NCBI RefSeq assembly: GCF_000689375.1
Contig: NZ_CBQZ010000001.1
Span: forward strand, 547,946-611,945
From: Cardinium endosymbiont cBtQ1 of Bemisia tabaci
GTDB taxonomy: Bacteria > Bacteroidota > Bacteroidia > Cytophagales > Amoebophilaceae
Direction: 5' to 3'
DNA length: 64,000 bases
Of the stretch, positions 9,980-19,317 are shown in pieces; within the stretch, counting starts at the first letter, position 1; every line of letters starts with the position of its first letter. The position numbers and the translations under genes are program-made. The notes beneath the pieces are model-generated. The model was not told the origin of the DNA, ran no database searches, and saw only the letters and a program-made list of their open reading frames with translations.

Positions 9980-10174
9980 ATGAACAGAAAATTACGGTTT
10001 CGACTTAAGCCACGGATTTATTATCTAGGGCTGAATAAGTTTCCATATTTTGAAACTAGATGCGTCTACTTGTCTGAAAAAACAGCGTTTGTTGAGATAA
10101 AGAAAACAATCGATAAAGGAATCAATTATTTGTATAATGAGACCGTTGCAATAGATAGTTATTGTAATTTTTGA
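9980..10174 (+). pseudogene. Short unidentified ORF cut by IS-D end
   Basis: A 64-codon frame rich in Lys, Arg and Tyr. Its last 11 codons lie inside the terminal repeat of IS-D (GAGACCGTTG from 10139), so any original gene was truncated by that element. I recognise no family, and it may be non-coding. Confidence 0.25.
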
Positions 10175-10767
10175 TAAGTTTCTAGTGTTATTTTTTGTGG
10201 TTTTTATGGTTAAGGATGCATAAAAATCATTATTTATTGATTTTCAAGTTAATATTTGTATATTTTAGATATACCATCCCCCTAAAAACCCTTTAAAATG
10301 ATATTTGGAGCTCTATATAAATTATAGGCTATAGATTCCATAACATGTTGCTTATGGGTTTTATCAAGGCCTATATAACGAGCTCCTGCACTACGGAACC
10401 AACGCTTAATACTACCAAATACCCGCTCTACTTTATAGCGCGTCTTGGATACCAATTTATTGAAACGTTTAGCAGTAGGTGATAAGGGATGGTTTTTAGT
10501 AGCTTTCTTTTGAATAGCTGATTTTAAGCTTTTTTTCTTTAATAAAGTTTCGTTAGGTAACCCGATATAGCCTTTATCTCCATAGAGCCTGCTGCCTGCT
10601 TTTAAGGATACTTTATCCAATAATATGGGTAAATGGGCACCATCATGATTAGATGCCTTTGTGGTACTGACTGCCAGCACTAAACCTTCTTTACTTTCTA
10701 CAAGGACATGGCGTTTATAGCCATAGTAAAGATCATGACCTTTTTTGGTCCAACTAGCTTCTTGATC
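10139..10767 (-). mobile_element. IS-D (IS5-like) 3' fragment with transposase C-terminus
   Basis: This is the 3' half of an IS-D element, in reverse orientation relative to the fuller copy at 61829-63114. It begins with the terminal repeat GAGACCGTTG and carries the C-terminal DDE part of the transposase (frame open from about 10767 to 10282; SRLYGDKGYIGLPNE, then RYKVERVFGSIKRW with the catalytic-Glu region). The N-terminal half is missing because IS-B abuts at 10768. It cannot be functional. Confidence 0.85.
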
Positions 10768-11605
10768 GGTTCTGTCGCATGTGTGTAAAGAAAGCCTTAA
10801 ATTTAGATTTTTAGTTTAAAACTTTAGTTTAGATGTTTAGTATTACGCCTCGATTATTGCCATATTTTAAAGGATTTTGTTCATCCCCGGAGTTAATTCT
10901 TTTATTTGTGTACATGAAATGTCGTTTTTCGTTAAGCTATAGAGATCTGGAAGAGATGATGCATATCAGAGGCGCAAAGATTGATCATTCCACTTTACAA
11001 AGATGGGTTATTAAGTTTGTTCCCCTCATAGATCAAGAAGTAAGAAGACGAAAACGCCCAGTTAGTAGTAGTTGGAGAATGGATGAAACTTACGTAAAGA
11101 TGAATGGTAAGTGGATCTATTTATATAGAGCAGTAGATCGTTATGGAGATACAGTTGACTTTTTTCTAAGTGAAAGTAGAGACAAGTCTGCAGCTCTTTA
11201 TTTTTTTCGTTAAGGCTATCAGCTGTAATAATATTCCTTCTAAAGTGGTAGTTGATAAAAGCGGTAGTAATAAGGCTGCGCTTAGATGTACTTTAAATAC
11301 AGAACTAGATCAAGATCATAAAATTCCAATATTACAAAACAAATACCTGAATAATAGAGTCGAGCAAGACCACAGGTTTATCAAAAAACGGATAAAGACT
11401 ATGCTAGGGTTTAAGAATTTCCATGCTGCTGCCATTACTATAAAAGGGATAGAAAATATTAGAATCATTCAAAAAGGACAATTAATCGGAACTAAAAAAC
11501 AGAATTCTACTTTTGAAAACTTTTCCAAGATTATGGCCGCATAATATCCAATTTTTAAGACAAACCGGAGAACTAGGAAAAATTCAATGTAGATGCGACA
11601 GATCC
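10768..11605 (+). mobile_element. IS-B (IS6/IS240-like) element, copy 1, frameshifted
   Basis: The element is bounded by inverted ends GGTTCTGTCGCAT and its complement at 11593-11605. At 838 bp it is 4 bp longer than the copy at 13433-14266. The transposase runs 10833-11544 but is broken after residue ~126 (ALYFFR*). Compared with the intact copy there are extra bases near 11211 and 11286-11293, and the C-terminal half continues in another frame. The flanks are IS-D on the left and IS-A on the right, so no target duplication can be seen; the copy probably arrived by recombination or cointegrate resolution. Confidence 0.9.
10833..11544 (+). pseudogene. IS6/IS240-type transposase, frameshifted
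   Basis: It is nearly identical to the 235-aa transposase at 13494-14201. The DDE core is recognisable: WRMDETYVKMNGKWIYLYRA for the first Asp, VVDKSGSNKAA for the second, and RVEQDHRFIKKR for the catalytic-Glu region. Inserted bases split it into frames 10833-11213 and 11170-11544, so it should be inactive. Confidence 0.85.
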
Positions 11606-12182
11606 GTAAATTGTACCTTGCAACCAAACTCATAAGGATGTTTAGACTTACCTTTACTTACACAGTAGACGGATGGTTCATGGATGCTATAAATTTTATC
11701 TTTACTTTTTTTTGATTGGTTTATAGGTTTTTTACTTATAGATAGTAGATTGGTAAATTGATTCCGTATTAGATCATCAGAGGATTGTATAGAACATTCT
11801 ACATCTCTGACTACTCTACCAAGATAGGTTTTTAATGTTTTAATGCCTTTAGATAAACGTTTATACTGTTTAGCATGAGCATAGCAATCAACTTTACGTT
11901 TGATAGATAGACCTAAACGCTGATAAGTTTGACGCAGTTTAATACCTGTTTTCTTGGCTATACTGACCAATTTTTCTCTGGATTTATTAAGCAAAGAAGA
12001 GTCAGTTGGGTAACGGATATTTTTCTCCATTACAGTAGTATCAGCTATAACTTTTTCAAGTTCTTTTCGGGTCACTACTTTTTTTTTAGCGCTAAGTCTA
12101 TAGTCATAGATAAAATCTTATTGAGACCTTCTTGACCTAATCTATGGCGCCAACGGGTCAATGAACTGGGGTTACAAGGCAT
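11606..12182 (-). mobile_element. IS-A fragment (transposase middle part)
   Basis: About 577 bp of IS-A encoding the middle of the transposase (TRKELEKVIADTTVMEKN through YEFGCKVQFT; frame 12075 downwards), with the A9 slippery run at 12067-12077. It lacks both element ends. It was cut by IS-B at 11605/11606 and by a MITE at about 12183. Confidence 0.85.
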
Positions 12183-12362
12183 CTGTCGCGTTTGTAAAAT
12201 ATGTCAAAAGATTTTCAAAATATATTTTTTATATTAATTTTTAATGGAAATCTATATAATTGATTTTCAGTATAAAAAGTAATATTTTTCAGAAAATAAT
12301 TTAGGGTGAAAAATAAAGTTTTTAACCTAAATCTTAACAGATGCGACAAATGCGACAGAACC
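12183..12362 (-). repeat. MITE-like element with IS6-type ends, left copy
   Basis: About 180 bp that recur as the reverse complement at 13113-13296. The unit has ends matching IS-B type termini (GGTTCTGTCGC and GCGACAGAACC) but no transposase gene, so it looks like a non-autonomous miniature element mobilised by an IS6-like transposase. The outer end at 12183 has lost its first bases where it joins IS-A. Confidence 0.75.
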
Positions 12363-13112
12363 TTCCCATAATCATCTAGATCACAATATATAATTTCAGG
12401 TAATAGTCCGTGTATTATATTTTTTGTATATCCTCCTAATCTTTCAATATTATTAACTTCTTTTAATACTTCAGGAGAAAAAAATATCTTTCTATTATCA
12501 TACGAATACATATATTCTTTTTTGTTTGCATATTTTACTTCAAATGATATCTCACTTTTAGTATTTGGAACATATGAAGAAGATGATTTATAATTAGAAT
12601 ATACTTTCATTTTAGATCCAGATTGTTGTAATAAGTCAATACTAACTATATGATGTATAAACGTTCCAAACTTCATACGAATACGTGATTCAATAATATC
12701 AATAGGACGTTTTCCATATATGTTTTGTTCCTCAAAATTATTTTTGATTATATCAAAATATGGTATTAATGATTCTACTATAGCTTTTCTATTCTGAAGA
12801 TACTTTACATTAAAACGTTGAAAATCATAAGCCATATGATGTGTAATTGTATTACCTAATCCATTTTTATGATTCAAATTATCCTTTAGAAATTGTGTTT
12901 CAGATGTACGTTCAAATTTATGACGGTTATCTAATAATAATTTAAATTTACGTGGTGAATGTAACGAAAACTCTATGGGAATGTTTTTATATTTATCCTC
13001 TTTACAAATTAAATAGGGAATATAAATTTCCAACCAATAAAAAATTTGATCTATTATAGAATTTTTATCTTTACTCAGCTCGTATTTTAGTTTCGTAGGT
13101 GCTGCAAAAAAC
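12215..13112 (-). pseudogene. Unidentified gene fragment bracketed by two inverted MITEs
   Basis: The frame stays open across the whole 750-bp interval between the MITEs (12363-13112) and continues into the left MITE to a stop at 12215. The start used for a 272-aa reading is only a TTG at 13033, and the frame is also open upstream to the right MITE. The simplest reading is the interior of a larger gene, cut at both ends. The segment is Lys/Tyr/Ile-rich, with no signal peptide or membrane span and no motif I recognise. The last 44 residues or so are encoded by MITE sequence. Function unknown. Confidence 0.55.
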
Positions 13113-13296
13113 GGTTCTGTCGCATTTGTCGCATCTGTTAAGATTTAGGTTAAAAACTTTATTTTTCACCCTAAATTATTTTCTGAAAAATATTACTTTT
13201 TATACTGAAAATCAATTATATAGATTTCCATTAAAAATTAATATAAAAAATATATTTTGAAAATCTTTTGACATATTTTACAAACGCGACAGAACC
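13113..13296 (+). repeat. MITE-like element with IS6-type ends, right copy
   Basis: A 184-bp unit starting GGTTCTGTCGCATTTG and ending ACGCGACAGAACC, with intact terminal inverted repeats. It is the inverted partner of 12183-12362, so the pair forms a composite-transposon-like bracket. Confidence 0.78.
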
Positions 13297-13432
13297 AGGT
13301 TTTGTGGTATATCGATGGATAATTCAGTTCCAGATCATAGTGTATTAAGCAGATTTAGGACTGCTCTTACGGAAAAGAAGGCTTTAGATAGGTTATTAAC
13401 AATAATTAATAATCAGTTATCGAGTCATGTTG
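13297..13432 (+). mobile_element. IS-D internal fragment
   Basis: About 136 bp matching 62218-62348 of IS-D (DNSVPDHSVLSRFRTALTEK region), cut on both sides by the MITE and IS-B. It keeps the four-T run where the 61.8-kb copy has five, so it records the pre-frameshift sequence. Confidence 0.8.
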
Positions 13433-14266
13433 GGATCTGTCGCATCTACATTGAATTTTTCCTAGTTCTCCGGTTTGTCTTAAAAATTGGATATTATGCG
13501 GCCATAATCTTGGAAAAGTTTTCAAAAGTAGAATTCTGTTTTTTAGTTCCGATTAATTGTCCTTTTTGAATGATTCTAATATTTTCTATCCCTTTTATAG
13601 TAATGGCAGCAGCATGGAAATTCTTAAACCCTAGCATAGTCTTTATCCGTTTTTTGATAAACCTGTGGTCTTGCTCGACTCTATTATTCAGGTATTTGTT
13701 TTGAAATATTGGAATTTTATGATCTTGATCTAGTTCTGTATTTAAAGCATCAAGCGCAGCCTTATTACTACCGCTTTTATCAACTACCACTTTAGAAGGA
13801 ATATTATTACAGCTGATAGCCTTACGAAAAAAATAAAGAGCTGCAGACTTGTCTCTACTTTCACTTAGAAAAAAGTCAACTGTATCTCCATAACGATCTA
13901 CTGCTCTATATAAATAGATCCACTTACCATTCATCTTTACGTAAGTTTCATCCATTCTCCAACTACTACTAACTGGGCGTTTTCGTCTTCTTACTTCTTG
14001 ATCTATGAGGGGAACAAACTTAATAACCCATCTTTGTAAAGTGGAATGATCAATCTTTGCGCCTCTGATATGCATCATCTCTTCCAGATCTCTATAGCTT
14101 AACGAAAAACGACATTTCATGTACACAAATAAAAGAATTAACTCCGGGGATGAACAAAATCCTTTAAAATATGGCAATAATCGAGGCGTAATACTAAACA
14201 TCTAAACTAAAGTTTTAAACTAAAAATCTAAATTTAAGGCTTTCTTTACACACATGCGACAGAACC
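13433..14266 (-). mobile_element. IS-B (IS6/IS240-like) element, copy 2, apparently complete
   Basis: This 834-bp element is bounded by GGATCTGTCGCAT and GCGACAGAACC-type inverted ends. It carries one uninterrupted transposase gene and is in inverted orientation to the copy at 10768-11605. The pair brackets a 1.8-kb region holding IS-A, MITE and gene fragments, and so could move or invert it as a unit. No matching 8-bp duplication was seen at its edges. Confidence 0.9.
13494..14201 (-). CDS. IS6/IS240-family transposase (IS-B)
   Basis: The 235-residue DDE transposase has the usual IS6-family length. It carries an N-terminal helix-turn-helix-like part (YRDLEEMMHIRGAKIDHSTLQRW), then the catalytic domain with RMDETYVKMNGKWIYLYRAVD, VVDKSGSNKAALDALN and NRVEQDHRFIKKRIKTMLGF. 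All the DDE segments are present and the frame is clean, so this is the best candidate for a live IS6-type transposase in the window, and a plausible driver of the MITEs. Confidence 0.92.
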   Translation of the reverse strand: MFSITPRLLPYFKGFCSSPELILLFVYMKCRFSLSYRDLEEMMHIRGAKIDHSTLQRWVIKFVPLIDQEVRRRKRPVSSSWRMDETYVKMNGKWIYLYRAVDRYGDTVDFFLSESRDKSAALYFFRKAISCNNIPSKVVVDKSGSNKAALDALNTELDQDHKIPIFQNKYLNNRVEQDHRFIKKRIKTMLGFKNFHAAAITIKGIENIRIIQKGQLIGTKKQNSTFENFSKIMAA

Positions 14267-14278
14267 GTTTTTACTGTC

Positions 14279-14296
14279 CAATCCAGAGTTCAGGTT
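14279..14296 (-). mobile_element. Solo end of IS-C2
   Basis: An isolated IS982-type terminus (AATCCAGAGTTCAGGTT) without the rest of the element, next to IS-B. It is a relic of an earlier IS-C2 copy. Confidence 0.6.
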
Positions 14297-14332
14297 TATA
14301 GTTTGATAAGAGGCTACAAAACAAAGCCTAAC

Positions 14333-16336
14333 TTATACCTGCTCTAGCTCATTAGGGAACATTGCTTGGTCATCATCTGATTCTGGGCGTGATACTTGAG
14401 GTGTTGGCGTATCTTCGGTAGGTATATTTTTTACTTCCTTGACAAAGCGTTTGCCTATTAAACGCTCTAAATCTGACTTAAATATAGTTTCTCTTACCAA
14501 TAAAGCCTCAGCCAAAAGCGTCAATTGATCCATCTTTTCTTTGAGCAACGTTTTCACCCGTTCATATGCACTATCTACAATCACTTTTACCTCCTCATCT
14601 ATGGTATAAGCTGTTTTTTCTGAGTAAGGCTTTGTAAAAGTATAATCTAATTGCTTGGAGTTTTGAAAAGAGAGGTGACCTACTTTAGGGTTCATTCCAT
14701 AAACTGTAACCATGCTATAGGCCAATTTACTAGTACGTTCCAAATCATTTACCGCACCTGTTGAAATTTTTCCAAAAATAAGCTCCTCAGCTGCTCTTCC
14801 TCCCAGCGCCATAGCCAATTCATCTAATAATTGATCCTCTTGATAGATAAATTGCTCTTTCGGCAAATACTGCGCATAGCCCAATGCCGCTATACCACGT
14901 GGTACAATACTTACTTTGACCAGTGGATGTGCATGTTCTAAAAACCATCCAGCAATGGCATGACCGGCTTCGTGGTAGGCTACTATTTTTTTTTCTTCTG
15001 GAGAAATGAGCTTGTTTTTTTTCTCTAACCCACCAATAATTCGATCTATAGCTGCATGAAAGTCGGTTATTGTTACAAATTTCCTACTTTTTCTAGCCGC
15101 TATTAAAGCTGCCTCATTACACATGTTAGAGAGATCCGCTCCGGAGAATCCAGGCGTTTGTTCGGCAAGCTGTTTAATCCGTATATGCCTTTCCAGCTTT
15201 AGTCTTTTGCTATGGCATCGTATAATCGCCTCCCTATCTAGTATATCTGGGTTTTCTATACTGACCTGCCGATCAAATCTTCCTGGGCGCAGCAGTGCAG
15301 GATCTAATACTTCTGGTCTATTCGTAGCAGCTATTACAATTACCCCAGAATTGGTTGATACCCCATCCATTTCTACTAAGAGCGAGTTCAAAGTATTTTC
15401 ACGTTCATCATTCACTCCTGGCATATTTGCTTTGCCCCGTGTCCTACCTACTGCATCAATTTCATCGATAAAAATAATACATGGTGCTTTTTCTTTTGCT
15501 TTTTTAAATAGATCACGGACACGTGCTGCACCTATACCCACAAACATTTCGACAAAATCTGATCCAGAAAGACAAATAACAGGCACACCAGCTTCACCAG
15601 CTACCGCTTTGGCCAGTAAGGTTTTACCCGTTCCTGGAGGACCTACCAGCAATACACCTTTGGGGATTTTTCCACCAAGCAGCGTAAATTTATCAGGCGT
15701 TTTTAAAAAGTCTACTACTTCTTTTACCTCTTCTTTCGCCTCTTTCATGCCAGCTACATCTTGGAAAGTAACTTTTAACTGATTGTTTTTATCAAAGATT
15801 GTAGCTTTTAATGTATTCATATTAAAAAGCTGTGTACCAGGACCTGTCATACCACTGCCTGGCTTACGAATAAAAAACCAGTAAATAACAAATAGGGTCA
15901 ATAAAAAGGACCAGTTGATAAAACTAGTAGGCTCTGAACGTTCTTGGCAACTGTAACCTATTCTAGCTTCAGGATCTATTTTTGCTTCTATCGCTCCAAA
16001 TTTTTTATCAAAAATATCAAAATTTGGTATTCGAAAAGTGTAGATCAATCGCTTGCTGTTTTTCCAAGCAGGACGCCCTGCTAATTCTTGTTGATAACGC
16101 GGCTTACGCAATGCGTCTTCTTTGAGTACCACTTCCACTAGATACTGATTGGTGATTAAAGTAACAGATTTAACTTCTTGATTCAGCATCATTTCTTCAA
16201 AACGTTTCTCAGAAATGGACATTACACTTTTTTCTTTATTATAATAGAAAAGCAACGCCAGTATTGCCAATATGGCCAATATAAAAATGGACTGTGGGAC
16301 GTTGTGTTGTACAAATTTTTTTTCTCTTTGTTTCAT
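14333..16336 (-). CDS. ftsH: ATP-dependent zinc metalloprotease FtsH
   Basis: FtsH is a membrane-anchored hexameric AAA+ protease that degrades unassembled membrane proteins and regulators. Domains in order over 667 residues: TM1 about 16-32, a periplasmic domain, TM2 about 140-156, the AAA module with Walker A GPPGTGKT at 232-239 and Walker [10 protein letters not shown] at 286-294, second-region-of-homology motifs ([21 protein letters not shown]), and the M41 protease with HEAGH at 455-459. All key residues are present. The gene stands alone on the minus strand between the IS island and sod. Confidence 0.97.
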   Translation of the reverse strand: MKQREKKFVQHNVPQSIFILAILAILALLFYYNKEKSVMSISEKRFEEMMLNQEVKSVTLITNQYLVEVVLKEDALRKPRYQQELAGRPAWKNSKRLIYTFRIPNFDIFDKKFGAIEAKIDPEARIGYSCQERSEPTSFINWSFLLTLFVIYWFFIRKPGSGMTGPGTQLFNMNTLKATIFDKNNQLKVTFQDVAGMKEAKEEVKEVVDFLKTPDKFTLLGGKIPKGVLLVGPPGTGKTLLAKAVAGEAGVPVICLSGSDFVEMFVGIGAARVRDLFKKAKEKAPCIIFIDEIDAVGRTRGKANMPGVNDERENTLNSLLVEMDGVSTNSGVIVIAATNRPEVLDPALLRPGRFDRQVSIENPDILDREAIIRCHSKRLKLERHIRIKQLAEQTPGFSGADLSNMCNEAALIAARKSRKFVTITDFHAAIDRIIGGLEKKNKLISPEEKKIVAYHEAGHAIAGWFLEHAHPLVKVSIVPRGIAALGYAQYLPKEQFIYQEDQLLDELAMALGGRAAEELIFGKISTGAVNDLERTSKLAYSMVTVYGMNPKVGHLSFQNSKQLDYTFTKPYSEKTAYTIDEEVKVIVDSAYERVKTLLKEKMDQLTLLAEALLVRETIFKSDLERLIGKRFVKEVKNIPTEDTPTPQVSRPESDDDQAMFPNELEQV

Positions 16337-16501
16337 AATCTGATTTAAATTGAACCACTATTTTTTCTGAATGAAAATAAAAATTTAAAAAAGCATTGAA
16401 ATACAGCAAAACAGTTTGTAATAATCGTTATAGTTAAAAGGAATAAATTGCGCACGAGCTTAAAACAATAAGTCGATCTACAACGAAAATGATACAACTT
16501 T

Positions 16502-17146
16502 TTATTTTGTGGCTTCTATATACCTATCCTCAACCACTTTCCAGTGAACCATTTTCCAAAAAGCCTTTATATAGGTTGAACGTCTGTTTTGATAACTTAG
16601 GTAGTAGGCATGTTCCCATAGATCTAGTCCTAAAATAGGGACACCTTGTTCTTGAATAGGAAGGGTATTCATAAGTGGATTATCTTGCTTATCAGTTGTA
16701 GAAATAAATAAACTGCCATCTTTCTTGGCTACCGTTAACCAGGTCCATCCAGCACCAAAGTGGGTAGCAGATACTGTTGAAAAGGTTTCTTGGAATTTTT
16801 CGAAGCTGCCAAATGATTTTTTTAACCTGTCTAGTAAGTTTGTTCCAGGTTTTGGGGAAGCATGCGGTGTGAGGCTATTCCAGAAAAGCAAATGGTTAAA
16901 ATGGCCACCAGCGTTATTTCGTACAGCAGTATGGTAGGCGCTTATATCTTTTAAGAGATGGGTTAATACTGATATTTCAGTTCCTTCTGCGGTAGCTATT
17001 GCGGTACCAGCTACTGCTTGATTGAGTGTATCCACATAAGCTCCATGATGTTTGGTATGGTGGATCGTCATGGTTTGGACATCTATATAAGGTTCTAATC
17101 CATTGTAGGCGTAAGGCAAAGAAGGAAGTGTAAAAATCATAAGCAT
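16502..17146 (-). CDS. sodA: Superoxide dismutase (Fe/Mn)
   Basis: It converts superoxide to hydrogen peroxide and oxygen. The 214-residue protein starts near FTLPSLPYAYNGLEPYID and has the Fe/Mn-SOD metal ligands: His in HHTKHHGAYV, His in AGGHFNHLLFW, then Asp and His in LDLWEHAYYLSYQNRR. ATGs at 17146 and 17140 are both possible; the shorter is two residues less. Metal preference (Fe, Mn or cambialistic) cannot be settled from the sequence, so the symbol is nominal. For an intracellular symbiont it would protect against host oxidative chemistry. Confidence 0.95.
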   Translation of the reverse strand: MLMIFTLPSLPYAYNGLEPYIDVQTMTIHHTKHHGAYVDTLNQAVAGTAIATAEGTEISVLTHLLKDISAYHTAVRNNAGGHFNHLLFWNSLTPHASPKPGTNLLDRLKKSFGSFEKFQETFSTVSATHFGAGWTWLTVAKKDGSLFISTTDKQDNPLMNTLPIQEQGVPILGLDLWEHAYYLSYQNRRSTYIKAFWKMVHWKVVEDRYIEATK

Positions 17147-17173
17147 CTAAATTATAACAATTAGTTCTATCCG

Positions 17174-17629
17174 CTACAATATAGTGTTTCTTAGCTTTTT
17201 AAAAAAACAAATCAGTAATTCATTGCTTTCTTGCGCTAAAATATTTTGGTCTATTTCGGTTCTGGGGTGTAGGGTAGTGTTAGAGCAGCTTTGGTAGCCT
17301 CTTTTAGGGTCACTGGCGCCAAAAACAAGTCGCTTTATTTGAGACCAATACAGTGCGCCACCACACATAATACAGGGTTCTAGCGTAACATATAGTGTAC
17401 AATTCGGAAGATATTTGCTATTGAAGTAATGGGCAGCAGCTGTAATCGCTAATAGTTCTGCATGGGCAGTTGGGTCTTTAAGTTGTTCTACTTGGTTATG
17501 GGCACGTGCAATAATTCGGTGTTCGGCTACGATTACCGCACCAATGGGCACTTCTCCAATTGTAGCCGCATGTGTAGCCTCTTTTAGAGCTGTTTGCATA
17601 TAGAAAGCATCTTCCTGAATTAAAGGCAT
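17174..17629 (-). CDS. tadA: tRNA-specific adenosine deaminase (TadA)
   Basis: TadA converts A34 to inosine in tRNA-Arg(ACG), an essential wobble modification. The 151-residue protein has the cytidine-deaminase fold zinc motif HAE at 56-58 and PCIMC at 85-89, with the TadA-type context PTAHAELLAI and LYVTLEPCIMCGGAL. It starts 5 bp after the stop of the dCMP deaminase gene on the same strand, so the two paralogous deaminases are translationally close and probably cotranscribed. Confidence 0.93.
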   Translation of the reverse strand: MPLIQEDAFYMQTALKEATHAATIGEVPIGAVIVAEHRIIARAHNQVEQLKDPTAHAELLAITAAAHYFNSKYLPNCTLYVTLEPCIMCGGALYWSQIKRLVFGASDPKRGYQSCSNTTLHPRTEIDQNILAQESNELLICFFKKLRNTIL

Positions 17630-17634
17630 TGGAC

Positions 17635-18123
17635 TTATGTAATGGGTAAAGGATCTATTGCTTTATATGGGTGATATGGTTCTACTATGATACCGAACTC
17701 AGTTAAAAAATGTAATCCCTCTTCATAATCTAAGTTTTTATAGGCTGCATAAGCATCTTTGTATACCACCCTTTTAATACCTACACTAAATATTATACGG
17801 GCACAAGGTAGACAAGGCGAAAGCGTCGTATACAGCACACCATTTTTTATATTTATATGATTGGTTAATGCATAAAGAATAGCATTTTGTTCTGCATGGA
17901 TAGATAAGGCACATCCTCCTTTTATACTTCTAGTGCAACCCGTTTTGGGCCATATTTCATCGCAATTATAAGTACCCGATGGAGGGCCATTGTATCCTGT
18001 AGAAATAATACGGGTCTCTTTTGTTAAGACAACGCCTACTTTTTTTTTAACACAGTGTGAACGTTTTGCCAATTGAATGGCCAATGACATAAAAAGATGA
18101 TCAAATGTGGGGGCTTCCGTCAT
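17635..18123 (-). CDS. dCMP deaminase (ComEB-like)
   Basis: It is predicted to deaminate dCMP to dUMP for thymidylate supply. At 162 residues it has the zinc site HAE at 76-78 and CLPC at 104-107, and the dCMP-deaminase signature TGYNGPPSGTYNCDE near residue 42. It lies directly upstream of tadA on the minus strand. The 293 bp between this start and rpmB hold divergent promoters. Confidence 0.92.
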   Translation of the reverse strand: MTEAPTFDHLFMSLAIQLAKRSHCVKKKVGVVLTKETRIISTGYNGPPSGTYNCDEIWPKTGCTRSIKGGCALSIHAEQNAILYALTNHINIKNGVLYTTLSPCLPCARIIFSVGIKRVVYKDAYAAYKNLDYEEGLHFLTEFGIIVEPYHPYKAIDPLPIT

Positions 18124-18360
18124 TTATAGTGATTTTATTTACCCTTTAAGTTAATAAACCAAATTATCAAAGATGATATACCTTCACTAATTTATGAAAT
18201 AATAAACATATTATGTTGTATAGTCCGATTTTATGTAGCCGTTTAGGCGTGGAATAGTACAAAAAGTGGTAAATTTATTATAAGCAAGACATTTAATCTT
18301 GTAGATCTACGTTTATGCAATAGACTTTTTATTCCTAATCTAGCTTTAATTGCTAAAGGG

Positions 18361-18392
18361 TTTGAATAATGTGCCAAGTTATACTATATTTG
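18361..18392 (+). promoter_or_regulatory. Bacteroidota-type promoter for rpmB operon
   Basis: TTTG at 18361-18364 and TATATTTG at 18385-18392 are separated by 20 bp. This matches the Bacteroidota housekeeping pattern TTTG-N19-21-TAnnTTTG and ends 24 bp before the rpmB start. It supports the phylum assignment. Confidence 0.65.
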
Positions 18393-18416
18393 TAGCTATA
18401 TTAAATCATATAGAAA

Positions 18417-18674
18417 ATGGCAAGAATTTGTGATATAACAGGTAAAAAACCGATTGTAGGGAATAACGTATCCCATGCAAATAACAAAACCAAGAGGTGG
18501 TTTTATCCAAATTTGCAAAATAAGCGTTTTTATATTCCAGAAGAAAATATTTGGATTCCATTGAAGGTTTGCACTTCTGTGATCCGTACCATCAATAAGA
18601 AAGGCATTCATGCAGTATTAAAAGAAGCCAAACAGAAAGGAACTTTATCCAAGCAATACCATTGGCTGGTATAA
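18417..18674 (+). CDS. rpmB: 50S ribosomal protein L28
   Basis: This 85-residue protein of the large subunit is recognised by [20 protein letters not shown], then [11 protein letters not shown] and the Ile/Val-rich centre ([12 protein letters not shown]). It heads the plus-strand cluster rpmB-rpmG-DUF4295-ftsY, a gene order typical of Bacteroidota, behind a good Bacteroidota promoter. No zinc cysteines are present. Confidence 0.95.
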   Translation: MARICDITGKKPIVGNNVSHANNKTKRWFYPNLQNKRFYIPEENIWIPLKVCTSVIRTINKKGIHAVLKEAKQKGTLSKQYHWLV

Positions 18675-18716
18675 ATAGAAACCACGTGAAACTTGATAAA
18701 AAAGTAGCAAAGAAAA

Positions 18717-18902
18717 ATGGCAAAGAAAAAAGGCGGTAGGGTCCAGGTAATTTTAGAGTGTACAGCGCACAAAAGCAGTGGTGTTCCTGGCATATCCCGC
18801 TACTGTACGGAAAAAAACAGAACGACGACTACTGCACGAATGGAGTTAAAAAAATATAATCCTATATTGAAGCGTCATACACTTCATAAAGAAATCAAAT
18901 AA
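18717..18902 (+). CDS. rpmG: 50S ribosomal protein L33
   Basis: A 61-residue basic protein, [19 protein letters not shown], followed by [23 protein letters not shown], the L33 signature. It has two cysteines only, so it is a form without a complete zinc ribbon. It is 42 bp downstream of rpmB and 13 bp before the DUF4295 gene. Confidence 0.94.
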   Translation: MAKKKGGRVQVILECTAHKSSGVPGISRYCTEKNRTTTTARMELKKYNPILKRHTLHKEIK

Positions 18903-18915
18903 GTATTACAATATT

Positions 18916-19074
18916 ATGGCAAAGAAAGTAGTGGCCACCCTCTCTAAAGGAGATGCGCTTAAGTTAACTAAATTGATTCAAGTAAAAAAATCAACAAAAA
19001 CAGGTGCTTATACTTTTCGCAGCAGGATTGTGCCTTCTGAATTAGTAAAAGAGATGGTATCTAGCAAAATGTAG
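18916..19074 (+). CDS. DUF4295 family protein
   Basis: A 52-residue ORF, MAKKVVATLSKGDALKLTKL onward, ending VKEMVSSKM. It matches the short DUF4295 family that in Bacteroidota sits between rpmG and ftsY, exactly its place here. The function is unknown; its size, basic charge and ribosomal neighbourhood suggest a ribosome-associated role (inference). It is clearly coding, with start and spacing matching its neighbours. Confidence 0.85.
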   Translation: MAKKVVATLSKGDALKLTKLIQVKKSTKTGAYTFRSRIVPSELVKEMVSSKM

Positions 19075-19317
19075 CCATTGCCTATTGTCTTTATGGTTTG
19101 AGTAGTGGTCTGTTTCTAGTGCCGCAATACAACAGCGATCAACGTAGATTGCCTAAAGCCATTTTTAAATTTTTAACCTAATTTTGTCAATAAAAAAGCC
19201 ATAGCATAAAAGTTAAAGCAGTTGTTAAGATTAAATCCCCTTTATCTGTATATTTTAGAATTCAATAGTAGATCCATATAAATAGTTTTATATGGATAAA
19301 AAAGTAAGTTACTTGCT

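Noticed and set aside
11929..12135. Recurring 68-codon plus-strand frame (also at 28046, 29164, 50417)
   Set aside because: Antisense shadow repeated because IS-A is repeated; it has no independent support.
12215..13033. 272-aa ORF as an intact novel gene
   Set aside because: Its start would be TTG, the frame is open upstream of it, and the C-terminus is MITE-encoded. A gene fragment explains this better.
10768..14266. Two inverted IS-B copies as a functional compound transposon with useful cargo
   Set aside because: The cargo is IS and MITE debris plus one gene fragment, one transposase is broken, and no outer target duplication is visible.
15123..15782. 219-codon plus-strand frame inside ftsH
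   Set aside because: Antisense shadow of the conserved AAA domain; low-complexity Ser/Thr-rich product without a family.
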